Source: Acridotheres tristis (Eukaryota > Chordata > Aves > Passeriformes > Sturnidae). From it: a DNA stretch of 64,000 nt. Of the stretch, positions 14,055-23,908 are shown piece by piece (positions within the stretch are counted from its first letter, which is position 1; each line of letters opens with the position of its first letter). The DNA is taken from contig CM072919.1 of NCBI GenBank assembly GCA_037013685.1, positions 47,478,616 to 47,542,615 on the forward strand. Reading direction: 5' to 3'. Below the pieces are notes generated by a model. That model was not told the DNA's origin and did no database searches. It saw nothing but the letters and a program-made list of their open reading frames with translations. Position numbers and translations under genes: made by a program.

Positions 14055-15958
14055 GTTTTGTTTCTTAGCTTACGTTTAAAATCTTCTAGTGTCCCTTACA
14101 GAAAGTGTGGTAGAAGTAACATCTATATCTATTGCTTTTAATATATATTCTTTCTGCTGAGCTCACACAGTCCTGGAAGCATATTTGTCTTAAAGAACAT
14201 CTGCTAATGCTTTGGGGAAAGTTTAGGATAAATCAAACTGTGGTAGCAATCTCCAGAAGAGGGTTAGAAAATATTTGGTACTGAGGATATAGTACAAAAA
14301 AGAAAAAAAGATGGATACGTTGCAGACGACCTTTTTTCATTCCCCAAAACTACCATACTACCATTATGACTGGGAGGATTTAGCAACATTGAAGTGCTGG
14401 AAAGGCTTTGAATCACCTTCAATATTTTAGTGCAAGAGGCAAAGGAAACATAATTAGCTATTTTTATTTCACTTCTTCCATGACAAAAATACTTTTTGAC
14501 TCAGAACACTACAGTATCAGTATTGTGATTTGACATAGTTTCATGAGCTTAATACTGAATTTTGACAGATGGCTAGCAGGGGTTAGAAAGTTTTATGTTC
14601 AGTAGTTAAGAAATGTTATCATTACAAGTGCGTACACAATATAATTTCAGCCTTTTGATGTGATGTGTACACAGCATAGGAAATTGTATGATCGTGTACT
14701 GTTTTCTTCCTGCAACATGTGTCTGTATCAAGTACAGACAAACTATGACATTCTCTAAACAGACTGCCTGTATGAATGGAGCTTCTTTCCTAATATTCCT
14801 GCTTAATTTACTGCTAAAGTTTTAAGGTGTGTGATGAAGAAGAGAGAAAACAAAGACGGAACTAGGGTTAAAGCAGATGAAGCAGTTAAACTTCATCCTG
14901 GAGATTTTGATTCTACCCCTGTCTCCAAGCTCCTGTGTGATCCTGTGCAAATGACTTTAAACAAAATGTTTACAGTTCATCCCTAGTTTTCCACATTTTG
15001 TCTCAGGCCCCTGGGGTTCTGGGGTTCAGAGCCATGTTTAGGTGAACCCCTTCAGAAGTAGCATCCTTGATACTCTGCCAATATAATGTCAAACTTCAAA
15101 TACTATCAGGAAATTACAGTTTGCCTAAGAAACCTTTAGACCCCTTTTTATAATAAATGCTCAGATATTGTCTCCTTATCAAATTTTTGACAATGGTTGA
15201 AGTTCCCCAGATATCATAATGTGATAGACTAACTAGCATAAAACTCAAACAAAAATGCCTAAAAAGAGGAAAAAATTTAAAAGAAAAAAAGGAAAAGAGG
15301 AATCTTTAATAGGAAGTAGGAGCCTATCCTTTGTAAGTCATGCTGTAAGTCAGGCCAACTCTTACAAGTAACACTTAGCTTAGGAATTTAGTACAAATAT
15401 TCAGTATGTGTATGGATGGTACAGCCATATTCCTAAATAAAATGAATAATCAGATTAGGACTTCATGATGGCATTGGTCCAAAATATTGATGGGTATTTT
15501 TGGAATGGATTCTTTGTCCCAGTACAAATTGCAGATTACAGAAAACAGGTTTCATTTTCAGGACTGGAAATAATTTCTCTGTTGGAGATTCTTTCCACCA
15601 GTAAACTCTTTCTTCATTTACATTTCAATTATACCATCCTCTAGAAGTGTTCTGTCTTACCTTGCCACCCATCAGAATATGGAAGATTTCAGTTTGGTAT
15701 CCTGATATAGTCCCTTTCAGGACTGGTGCCTTATGTCCCACCTCACCTCTGTTTGCTCTGTGGGCAAATCCTCTGGACCACACCTCCAGGTTTGCAAAAC
15801 GGGAAAGATTCCAGTGAAGCATAAATTCCTTCTGTGAGAAATTGGATCAAGACAGCACTCTAGAGACATCACAATATAGATGAATTATGGTTCCATTCTT
15901 CTCAAGTTGCAGTTACTACTCAGACTCTAATTTGCAATAGCTTGGTGCTCCAATCTGT

Positions 15959-16082
15959 GAAAAACAAAGACAACCAACCAACCAAGAAAAAGCAAAAAAC
16001 CCAAACCAACCAAATGAAAAAGCCATCCTCAAACCCAAAAATCTCCCCAAACTCCAACAAACACAAAAAACCCTGAAGAAAA
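15959..16082. repeat. A/C-rich low-complexity tract with (AACC)n
   Basis: About 120 bases are almost wholly A and C on the + strand, including several ccaa repeats near 15972-15984 and 16002-16013. The strand asymmetry marks it as a degenerate simple repeat rather than coding or regulatory DNA. Confidence 0.65.
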
Positions 16083-17319
16083 TTATTTTACTTTCTAACT
16101 TTGTTCACACTAATGAATCTCAGATAAGGAATACTACTAATTCTTGACTTTGGTCATATCTGGTTTTGAAGGAAAAGTACAGAGAGAAAGACTTGCAGTC
16201 TGTATATCTCTGTTGATGAGGCTGTTGGAAACACTATTTTCTTCATAAAAAAAATATCATTAGACTAAGAGGCAAATAAAAGTTTAGGCGTTGCACTTAC
16301 TCCCTGAAACCTTACATATAATATCCAAAATTTAAGGTAATTACACACATTGAGAAGTCATAAGACAGTTTTGTGACATACCATGAGTCTGTACACTGTC
16401 TTTTGAGACTGAACTGCAAGCAAAGGTATATTGTCATCATTTCCCACAATATCAATGATGTGCTGATTTCATAGTCACTGCAGCACTATAAAGAAACAAA
16501 AGGTACTGTGCCTGTGGATGGTATAGTATTTTAATACAGGCTCTATCTTCTTAGTTTTATCTCAGGATATACTACACAGTAGACAAACATGAAAGCAAGA
16601 ACTCAATGGAAATCTAAACCACTATTGTATACGCGACTGAAAGCATGAATTTGAAAGATGAAAAATTTCAGAAAAACTTGGAGGTTGTTCAGTCTGAAAA
16701 CTAATGATGCTGTGTATTCAAATGCCACCAGACAGTTATTTTGGTACTAATCCTATATGCGGAAGTGTCTTACTCAACAGTCTTTATCCTGTAATGCCAT
16801 ACTGTCAGCCCAGGAATCAGAACTCCCAACAGTCAGCTCGCCTCCAGCCATTTTACCTCCTTATCAGCTTTCAAGAGGCTGTAATATACTGCCAATACAA
16901 AAGACATTGGCTTATTGACAGGTGGAAGAAAAAAAAAGTTTAAAAACACTGAATCACATATCAAGCAAGATAACAAAGGAGTAACTCCATGAAGCTTTAT
17001 TAGTTTTCATATAAAATTACTTAGAGTCTTTAAAAATAATGTAACTGGAAGCTATTAATGATTGTGCTACACTTAAAGGCTCTTTAAAATGACAGATCAG
17101 AGATTAGATAAATTTTTTTTATTGATATAGGCTATTATCAATGTGAACTACTCATTTAGTGCATACAGAAATATATTCTTCAAATGCCAAGCCCCAGCTT
17201 AAAAAAAAATGTTTTCCAAAGTAGTAAGGAAATCTGGTTTTAAATTTAGTTGACTGGTCATCTACCTACTCTAATACTTTCCTTTCATAAAATTGTAACC
17301 ATTTATAACCTTCGATTCA

Positions 17320-17580
17320 CTTCGGGGAAACTGCGCAGTGAAGATTAGCCTTGTAACGGGCACAGCGTATCTTTATTCTAGCAGGTGACCATGCCTTTTG
17401 CAAACCAAGGTTGCAGCACTCTATTTTTAATTTGCATCAGACTGCTTTGACCCTTCCCTCCTTCCTGTGAGTAGAGGTGGTTGTGAGGCTCTGAAGGCTT
17501 TGACCACGAGGGGGCTGTGCGAACACAATTTTTTGGCAACTTCTTGGCCCTTCCCTGGTTCAAAAGGGCAAATCGTTTTT
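17320..17580. promoter_or_regulatory. Possible upstream regulatory block
   Basis: This block is less AT-biased than its surroundings, holds several CpGs and contains a good CTCF-type motif (separate entry). It lies about 1 kb upstream of the CpG island, a typical place for an insulator or proximal enhancer. The call rests on composition and position only; no conservation test was possible. Confidence 0.35.
17501..17519 (+). promoter_or_regulatory. CTCF-type motif
   Basis: The word tgaccacgagggggctgtg matches the familiar CTCF core (CCA, S, Y, AG, purine, K, GGC) at nearly every position. The clear exceptions are a G at the pyrimidine position and a T after the GGC. It points along the + strand toward the promoter. 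Occupancy is inferred, not shown. Confidence 0.45.
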
Positions 17581-17680
17581 ATGTACGATAAAATGTGACT
17601 TTGAAATAATTAACAAGGTTTTTCTTATCTCTCCCCTTTGACAGAAAATGCACTAAGTCATGGCTTAATTAGTCCCGTGA

Positions 17681-17709
17681 TTTTTTTTTGTTTTGTTTTG
17701 TTTGTTTTA
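17681..17709. repeat. (TTTTG)n tract
   Basis: A T-run followed by repeats of ttttg, ending in ttttag. It resembles a polypyrimidine tract only superficially. No exon is supported downstream. Confidence 0.55.
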
Positions 17710-18924
17710 GAACGACCATAAATTACTCAAAATCTTCAGTGGTCATGGCACTTGCATAAAAAAACCAGAATTCTGAAGAACGCAAAATCCTTTTGATTTG
17801 TCGTTTGGAAAAAATGCCCTCAGAGATCAAAACTAATCCTGATGAAGTGTGGACACTGCAAACCTGTCCATAAGCTGATACATATTATGCCTAATCAAAG
17901 TATCCGACAAGTACCCAGAAAACAAAAATAATTTTTCACGGAAACAGACATTGAGATGTATTATAACGGGTTTGATGAAAAAATAGTTTTGATACTAATA
18001 CAGATAATTTACCCTTCTCACTTCTGACAGGCATAGGAAAGAAGTAATAAAGATGCCAAAATATGGTAACAAGCTTGGGAAGTTGGCAATTCCCGGGGAC
18101 ATGCCGTTCATTACAGCAAGCTTACTGTGAGTTCAGTCCATAGCAGATGCAGGAAAAATCAGGAGTGCAGACGGCTACCTCCCATCTTCTCTCAATTTTT
18201 CTCAGTTTGTGCTAGGTCATCTGTGTGTCCAGCTACACCAAAAGGGAGCAAAATGTTCTATCTGTGTTTCACATCGCCTGGGAAGTTCTCCTCACGTTCA
18301 CTTTTTAACGGTCCGGTCGTGTTTAAACCTCGTGTATAAACCTCGTGTTTACACGGCGCCTGACGAGGGGAGCTGGTTTTGACCGCACTGGTGACCCTCA
18401 GCGCCTTCTCAGGCCGGACACGAGGGACAGCCGGGCTGGGCCGCCCGTCCCCGCAGGTGAAGCCTGACAGCTCTCAGCCACCTTCCCCTGACCGAGCAGC
18501 CCGTGCGACGCGGGTAGGCTCTGCCAGCCCCTCGGCGCCGCCGGCGGGGCTCGCGTGGAGACCGGCGCTTCGAACCGGTAAGGGAAGGTTTCCGAGGGGG
18601 CAGCGGGGGCTGAGGGCCGGCAGCGCGGTGCCCCGCGCCCTGCCCGGCTCCGTGCGGAGCGGCGCGGCCCGATCCGCCGGCGGCCGCGGGAGGGCGCGGA
18701 GCTCCCGGCCCGCCCCGCGCCCCCGCGGGAGCGCGCCCGGCCGGCCGCCCTGTGCCTGCGCGCCCAGTCAGGGCCGCGGCGGCGACTGCGCTTCCACGGC
18801 GCCGCCGGGGCAGGGTTTCGCTCGGTTTGGCTCCGTGTCACACACAGATGTGACTCTTGTCTGTTCCCTGCGAACGTACAACCGTGACGGCTCACCTCCT
18901 CCCGCCTCCCTTACCCACCCCCAC

Positions 18925-18934
18925 CCCCCCCCAG

Positions 18935-18960
<26 letters not shown>
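18925..18960. repeat. C-run joined to a 26-base A-run
   Basis: A C9 tract near 18924-18932 is followed, after ag, by an uninterrupted run of 26 A. It sits between the two GC-rich lobes of the CpG island. It could be an old poly(A) insertion, slippage, or a nucleosome-excluding element. Exact length is prone to sequencing error. Confidence 0.75.
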
Positions 18961-18965
<5 letters not shown>

Positions 18966-19002
18966 CCCTTTTACAAAATATTTCCTCAGATCCCACACCG
19001 AG

Positions 19003-19021
19003 CAGCAGCCGCCGCCGCCGC
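19003..19021 (+). repeat. Short (CCG)n tract in the CpG island
   Basis: cagcagccgccgccgccgc is a brief CAG/CCG trinucleotide run, ordinary for a GC-rich promoter or 5' UTR. It is too short to look expanded. Confidence 0.5.
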
Positions 19022-19893
19022 AGAGCCCTGGGAGCTGATGGAGCAATGGGTGGGAAGCGGGAAACCGGCACCACGAGCAAAAACTTCGCCTAACTTTTCC
19101 CTTCCTTTCTAACGCTCTTCCCTCTTCCCCTCCGGATCCTTACCCCCTCCTCTGGGCTACGCTCCATTTTCCGCCGTCTCTCTGCCCCCTCTCAGCCCTC
19201 CCTCCGGCTTTCTTTCGCATTGCCGCCTTCCCTCTCGCTCCAGCAGCGCCTGGAGCCGATAAGGAAGAGGAGAAGCTGCGGGAGGGACTGCAGCCGCTCG
19301 AGGAGCAGCGGGGCGGAGGACGGGAAGGCGAAAGGGGGCAGAGGAGCCTGAGGGGCGGCAGCCCCGCGCGGCGCCGCCGGCCGCCCTCGCCACAAAGTTG
19401 GCGGCGGTCTCTGGGTGTTTTTGACAGCTGGGCGCGGGCGGCCTCTGCCGCGGCCCCCGCCTGGCACAGAAAGTTTGCGGGGGAGGGAGCAGGCAGATGG
19501 AAGGGGAAAGAGCAGTCGGGGGTGTGTGTGTGAAAAAATAACTCCTCTGCCTCCCTGCCTGTCGCCCTCGCCCGAGAGCGCGGGGTTAGAAGGAAGCAGC
19601 GCTGCCCTCTCGGACCCGCTCTCAGCCTCCCCCCGCCGCCTCCCCTTCCCCAGCCAAAGATCCCAACAACAACAAACAAACCTGTGGAGGCTCTGACCCG
19701 AACCTGGGTCCCTCCTCCCATCACTTCCAGCTCTCCGCTGAAAGCTCTTTCTCTTTCTTTCTTTCTTCCTGCTGCTCGGGCTGAACTTTGGGGGCTGAAG
19801 TTTTGAGAGAGTCAGAGAGAGAGGGTGTGGGGGAAGAAAGAGACTGTCGCTGCTGCTGCAGCTGCTGGTTTTGTTGGTTTTTGTTTTGGTTTT

Positions 19894-19912
19894 TGTGTGT
19901 GTGTGTGTGTGT
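19894..19912. repeat. (GT)n microsatellite
   Basis: A clean run of about nine to ten GT units inside the T/G-rich part of the putative 5' UTR. It is likely length-polymorphic. Confidence 0.8.
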
Positions 19913-20018
19913 CGGTCAGGGTGGGTTTTTTTGTTTGTTTTTTTTGTTTGTTTGCTTTTTGGTTCTTTTTCGTTTTGGGGCTTCCATTTTTTTTTTTTTT
20001 GAGGGTGAAAAGTATTTT

Positions 20019-20024
20019 TATAAA
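20019..20024 (+). promoter_or_regulatory. TATA-like box
   Basis: TATAAA follows a long T-run and lies about 190 bases upstream of the splice donor. If functional, it would place a start near 20045-20055. AT-rich DNA produces such words by chance, and CpG island promoters commonly lack TATA, so this is weak. Confidence 0.25.
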
Positions 20025-20049
20025 TCTCCGTTTTTAGTTCAAATCACCT

Positions 20050-20078
20050 GGGGGGTGGGGGGTGGGGGGGGTGGAGGG
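20050..20078 (+). promoter_or_regulatory. G-quadruplex-prone run in the putative 5' UTR
   Basis: Three runs of six to eight G, separated by single T, are followed by GG and GGG. This meets the rule for a very stable potential quadruplex on the non-template strand, so the RNA would carry it too if transcription starts upstream. Known 5'-UTR quadruplexes often lower translation. A role here is inference. Confidence 0.55.
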
Positions 20079-20207
20079 AAGGAGAAAGAGAAGAGTGGAA
20101 AGAGAGAGAAGTGTAGTGCTGAGAGCCCAGAGGCAAAAGGAAGGGTGCAGGCACTGCCGCTGAGAGGAGATCGAGAGACAGGGGGTGCACTTGACAACCA
20201 GCATGCA

Positions 20208-20220
20208 GAGATGGTAAGAA
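20208..20220 (+). other. Splice donor (exon 1 / intron 1)
   Basis: The junction atg|gtaagaa matches the vertebrate 5' splice-site consensus at the invariant GT and at the following aag. It lies at the downstream edge of the CpG island, where a first-exon donor is expected. Confidence 0.55.
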
Positions 20221-20367
20221 GTTTCCAGCAGCCTTTCGTTTTCATTGTAGCCTTTACTTTGGTTTGATTTGATTAATAAATTGTGCAGTAACACAAGCAG
20301 CCCTGCTTGCTATCGATGTTTCACATCCTTCAAAGAAACAAGCAGTTGGGCAAGGCGAAGTAGGGAG

Positions 20368-20388
20368 ATAATAAATAAATAAATAAAT
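20368..20388. repeat. (AATA)n microsatellite
   Basis: About five uninterrupted aata units shortly downstream of the putative exon 1 donor. Confidence 0.75.
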
Positions 20389-20797
20389 CAGCTCTGTGCT
20401 GCGTGGATTGGGGGAAAAAATGTCTAAGAGGTTGTGCTAAACTTTAAGTGAGTTTGGGGTGTTGAAATGGGATGGCCACATGCTTTTTACCGCCTCCTTC
20501 CTTGCTCTAAAGATGAGGAGCTAGTGTAAAAAAAAGTGTTCGCGGATGGAGGGAGGGAGAGTGAAGGTGGAGTGGGGTTGAGTCGGACATACGGTGGTCT
20601 GATCTATTTTGGCCACCACTTTCTGCTCGGAAATACGTACGGTTTACACAAAATGTAAAGGTAACCCTTGAGAGCGGGAAGGAGCTCTGTGTTCGCGTGT
20701 GAAACATCGCCTGCGGCAGGGAGACAGGAGTGTAAATCCACCTTCCCTCCGAAACTCTTTTTTTTTTGTTGTGCATGTGCTTGCAGTTTGCACCTCT

Positions 20798-20805
20798 CCA
20801 ATCAG
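20798..20805 (+). promoter_or_regulatory. CCAAT box (NF-Y type)
   Basis: CCAATCAG is the textbook NF-Y site. It lies about 590 bases downstream of the donor, at the edge of the CpG-enriched zone, so it could serve an alternative downstream promoter or an intronic enhancer. Binding is inferred. Confidence 0.3.
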
Positions 20806-20967
20806 CGATTGCTAACAGAACTTGGAGAGTTATGCTGATGCCCTAACTGTAAAGGGGAAGGTGGAGCCCCTCAGAAACCAACTTTGAACAAGTTTTTGCT
20901 GCTTATTTCATGTGCTGTGTACATGCACATCTCTTTTACAGTAGGGGTTTTGCAAAGCAGGGTTTGG

Positions 20968-20989
20968 CTTTTAATTTAAAAATTAAAAG
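20968..20989. repeat. AT-rich palindrome with homeodomain-like cores
   Basis: The arms cttttaattt (20968-20977) and aaattaaaag (20980-20989) are perfectly complementary across two bases and contain AATT/TTAA words of the homeodomain type. A CRE-like gacgtcat follows at 21004-21011. Either could be regulatory; no test was possible. Confidence 0.4.
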
Positions 20990-21274
20990 TCGAAATGGCC
21001 GAGGACGTCATTTGACTGAAGTCCGTTTGTCTGGGTTGTGATATGAGGTCAGGTTAGACAGCTGTGAAAGACAAGCTCATTTAAGCCGTGACTGCACTTA
21101 ACATGCAGAGTGATAACTGTTCATGTTAACACATGGACCGACCTCAGCTGGTGATGAACGGTGATCATCCCATATTCAATGAAGTAGTATGTTTCCAGTC
21201 ATACTGCTCTGCTTTCAGTCAGCTTTTGTCACCTCACTCCAGGGATGTTACAGAGCTGTCTTGTGTGCCTTGAG

Positions 21275-21372
21275 TATACACATACATATGTACACGCGCA
21301 CACACAAGTGTGTGTATGTGTATATACATCTATATATTTACCTACTTATATATGTGTATGTTTCTGCGTGCA
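21275..21372. repeat. Alternating purine-pyrimidine (CA/TG/TA) tract
   Basis: Nearly 100 bases consist mainly of alternating ca, tg, ta and cg steps, including acacacaagtgtgtgt, which is self-complementary. Such tracts are mutable and can form Z-DNA or cruciforms. Confidence 0.6.
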
Positions 21373-21524
21373 TACGGTAGTCAAACTAGATAGCGAATGT
21401 CTGTGTGAATGGGGTTTACGATGGTTTGTGTTTTTCCCTTCTCTCCCTAACATGACATGTCTTGTTTCAGTGATCAAAGCCACAATTGGAGTGTAGGAGA
21501 TGCAACTGTCAAATGTAGACAACA

Positions 21525-21571
21525 AGGAAAAAAAAAAAAAGAAAAGAAAAAAAAAAGGCAGGGAGAAAAAG
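21525..21571. repeat. Polypurine, A-rich tract
   Basis: A run of G and A dominated by two long A stretches. It could be an old retroposon tail, but no retroposed body is recognisable beside it. Confidence 0.55.
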
Positions 21572-22639
21572 CAGCATGTGCCCAGGACTGTGGTTACAGT
21601 AACACTGACAGAAATTAAAGTGGTTTTGAAAGCAGCATGCGATTTATGATGGTTCCCATTTACCCTAGAGTCAAGCTGTTGTAAAATTGATGCACAAAAG
21701 ACATCATGTAGTAATCTAGTGTACCCAGGATTAAAGTGGCAACAAGCATCTTTTTTGTGTGTCTGACGGTTAAAATGGTTTGAAGCTATTTTTTTAAGTA
21801 TGAAATCAAGGCAGAATATTACTTATTTCTTTTCTTAATCTGTATGTTAGCTGTTTATAGTAGTTGCTGAAATATTTTTTAGTGGAAGTGGGCTTATATT
21901 TCTCACTATATTCCATTTCTCCCCTCTGTATTATATATCCCATCTCCGTAGATAGATTATAAAATGGGTAGCATTTTTGTCATAGATTACAAATGTTCAC
22001 AGTTTAATTACAGAGTTCATTTCAGACAGTAATATTTAATAAGCCTGATCAGCATACCTGCGCAAGAATACCCAGTTCCTGCAAAAGTATGTGGATCTTT
22101 TCTTGCCCTTAAAAATGGCCGGATTTTTAAATCTGAAATTTAATGGGGCATATGTGCTCTCTGATATACTGTAGTTTCATTTTAAACTGTCTGTTATTAA
22201 TGAGCTGACTAGCTCTATGCATGTTCTGCTTTAAAACCCTAAAGTGCATGAATTTTAAAACTTGCTGAAAATTTCAAATTACTCATCTTTACCTGATCCA
22301 TGTGTAGAAAAGTCTTAAGTATAAATAATAAACTATTTGTTATGAGCAAATTTTGAACCTACTTTTAAGACTTGGAATTGTGAAAGTGTTTCTTAAGCAC
22401 ACATTTTGTACACGTAATAGAAAAACCCTGCCTTGGTACACTGTTTTGTAAAAAATACAACAGTGTGACATTTTAGGGGAAAAAAAAATTTAGGAGAAGA
22501 TCTATGCCTTAATTGCATTACATTTTTATTTTTGAGGCATTTGAGAAAGACGAGTATGCAATTGCAGTAAACAAAGTAAAGAAACAGACAAAAGCAGAGA
22601 TGGCTATTGCTGTATTAAAATGTAAATGTTACAGTTTGA

Positions 22640-22950
22640 ATTTTCTAGTGAGTTTTTGAGTTCAGTGCTTTACATAACATTTTGTCCTAATCTTGCTTGC
22701 TGTCAGAGATGTTTCATGGTTGTGCAATTGCTGCAGTCAAGAATGCCAATTTGCATTCCAGGAGTGTCATTTGATTACTTTTATCTACACAGCTCGAAGA
22801 CCAGCCCAGACCTCTCATTTCATCTTGCCATGTCACGAGTCAGTGCTGTGTCCTCTTTTCAAAAATCTGCCTGATTTAGACAAGAAAGAAAAGTACTTTC
22901 ATGTTGCAGCCGCAGTCCCCTGCTAACTTGTCAGCAGCAGGATATGATTC
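22640..22950. promoter_or_regulatory. Candidate conserved non-coding block
   Basis: A run of complex, non-repetitive sequence with balanced composition (for example near ttgctgcagtcaagaatgcc). The frames that span it show no recognisable protein. It looks like intronic enhancer sequence, but this is an impression of texture only and needs a cross-species alignment. Confidence 0.25.
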
Positions 22951-23379
22951 ACTTGGGCCCAGAAGAATGGTGCAGAGATGAGGGTTAGGCGGTTCAATAA
23001 GCCTATGGACAGGTAGTGTGTGACATCCCAAGAGAGCTTAAGTTAATGAAGAACAGGTCTGCTTAGTTCTTCATACTGTGACCTGGTGCTGTCCCCACAG
23101 TTTTCTCATTTGATCTTTCCCAGCAAATTGATCTTTTCTAGTACTTTTTTGCCTTCCAAGTTAGTCCTTGTGGGACTGAAATTAGCAGAGCAACTTAAGT
23201 TGGATAATACAGCTGTTCAGAAAAGAAGAAATTGGACACTAGCTCATAGAGGGGGGAGGGGAAAGTAAGCTATTCTTTCTGTTGTTACTGAGAATTCCTT
23301 TTTAAAAAAAATACTACAGTTTTATTTTCAAAAACTTCACAATTAACATATTACTTTGGAACTTTGCTTTCTCATTTAA

Positions 23380-23640
23380 TAAAGTTTGTACCAATGGTCC
23401 ATTGCACACTGCACTAAATGTGTATCATTTAAATGAAACAAACATGCTTGCAGCATAGACTACAGGTTTGCTTTTGTCAGTTGAACTTGCTTGTTAGAAA
23501 TGATTTGCTAGTCGGTAATGAGGCTTTTACAGTTGTTGTAAGACATTTTAAATATCAATTGCACATGCCAACTACATTATTTATAGCCTGCTAAATAACT
23601 GTAATTCTGTAGTATCCAATACTGAAATGCAGTGGAGATT
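23380..23640. promoter_or_regulatory. Candidate conserved non-coding block
   Basis: Complex AT-rich sequence with caattgcac, tttatagcc and taatgaggc-type words, no repeat texture and no open frame. It is a candidate enhancer by appearance only. Confidence 0.2.
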
Positions 23641-23870
23641 AAACAATAAAAGCCATTACAAATGGTATGTGTAAATATTATGGTAGGTGAAAGTATAGTC
23701 AGCAAATTACCACTGGCATTACTGATTTTCTGGAAAACCAGCATATGCCAACAAATTTATTTTAACTAAGATTTTGTACTTAAAATCTGGGATCTAAATG
23801 GGGCTATAGTAATCTCTGTCAGGTTTCATTACATGATTTTTGCACTTGGTAATTGAAAGGTGAACTGGAG

Positions 23871-23873
<3 letters not shown>

Positions 23874-23907
<34 letters not shown>
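23874..23907. repeat. (TG)n microsatellite
   Basis: About 17 uninterrupted TG units, long enough to be polymorphic. Confidence 0.9.

Positions 23908-23908
<1 letters not shown>

Larger units (their letters stand above)
1..17300. other. AT-rich non-coding DNA upstream of the CpG island
   Basis: No stretch here shows an open frame with recognisable protein similarity plus plausible splice sites. The open frames present are short, low in complexity and often begin at non-ATG codons. The sequence is AT-rich and CpG-poor, as expected for intergenic or intronic bird DNA. It holds only small structures listed separately: a (GA)n(CA)n run near 454-475, an AT-rich repeat near 1549-1640, palindromes near 2718-2769, 10094-10116 and 10506-10530, a G-run near 5673-5703, an octamer repeat at 14031-14054 and an A/C-only tract at 15959-16082. 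Whether it lies upstream of the gene or inside another transcript cannot be told from sequence alone. Confidence 0.6.
19790..20213 (+). other. Putative first exon, mostly 5' UTR, of an unidentified gene
   Basis: The segment downstream of the CpG island core reads like a vertebrate 5' UTR: purine runs, CTG repeats, T/G-rich tracts and a G-rich stretch. It ends gcatgcagagatg, followed at once by gtaagaag, a strong splice donor. Two ATGs lie at the end. The one at 20203-20205 reads M-Q-R, then a codon split after its second base. The one at 20211-20213 is exactly the last codon before the intron. Either could be a start, or the exon may be wholly non-coding. The left boundary is a guess because the transcription start is unknown; a TATAAA at 20019-20024 would place it near 20045-20055 if used. 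Too little protein is encoded to name the gene. Any coding sequence must continue in exons beyond those visible here. Confidence 0.5.
18360..20250 (+). promoter_or_regulatory. CpG island promoter
   Basis: GC content and CpG density rise sharply here against an AT-rich, CpG-poor background. The densest parts are about 18370-18900 and 19130-19690, with many GC-box-like words (for example ggggcgg near 19310 and ccgccccgc near 18710). A C9-A26 homopolymer tract separates the two lobes. The 3' edge leads into a 5'-UTR-like segment that ends in a splice donor, so transcription is inferred to run rightward. A divergent leftward transcript from the first lobe is possible. Vertebrate CpG islands of this size normally mark constitutive or developmental gene promoters. 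The transcription start cannot be fixed from sequence alone. Confidence 0.8.

Noticed and set aside
18379..19046. Long open frames on both strands in the CpG island (up to about 219 codons)
   Set aside because: They are rich in A, R, P and G because GC-rich DNA lacks stops, overlap each other in several frames, run through the C/A homopolymer tract as K or F runs, and match no known family.
19140..19724. Minus-strand open frame of 194 codons in the second CpG lobe
   Set aside because: Low-complexity G/R/S/P-rich product, no recognisable domain, same GC-bias explanation.
19788..20267. Open frame across the putative 5' UTR (159 codons)
   Set aside because: The product is mostly C/F/V/G homopolymer from GT, T and G tracts and runs past the splice donor. 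It looks like UTR read as protein.
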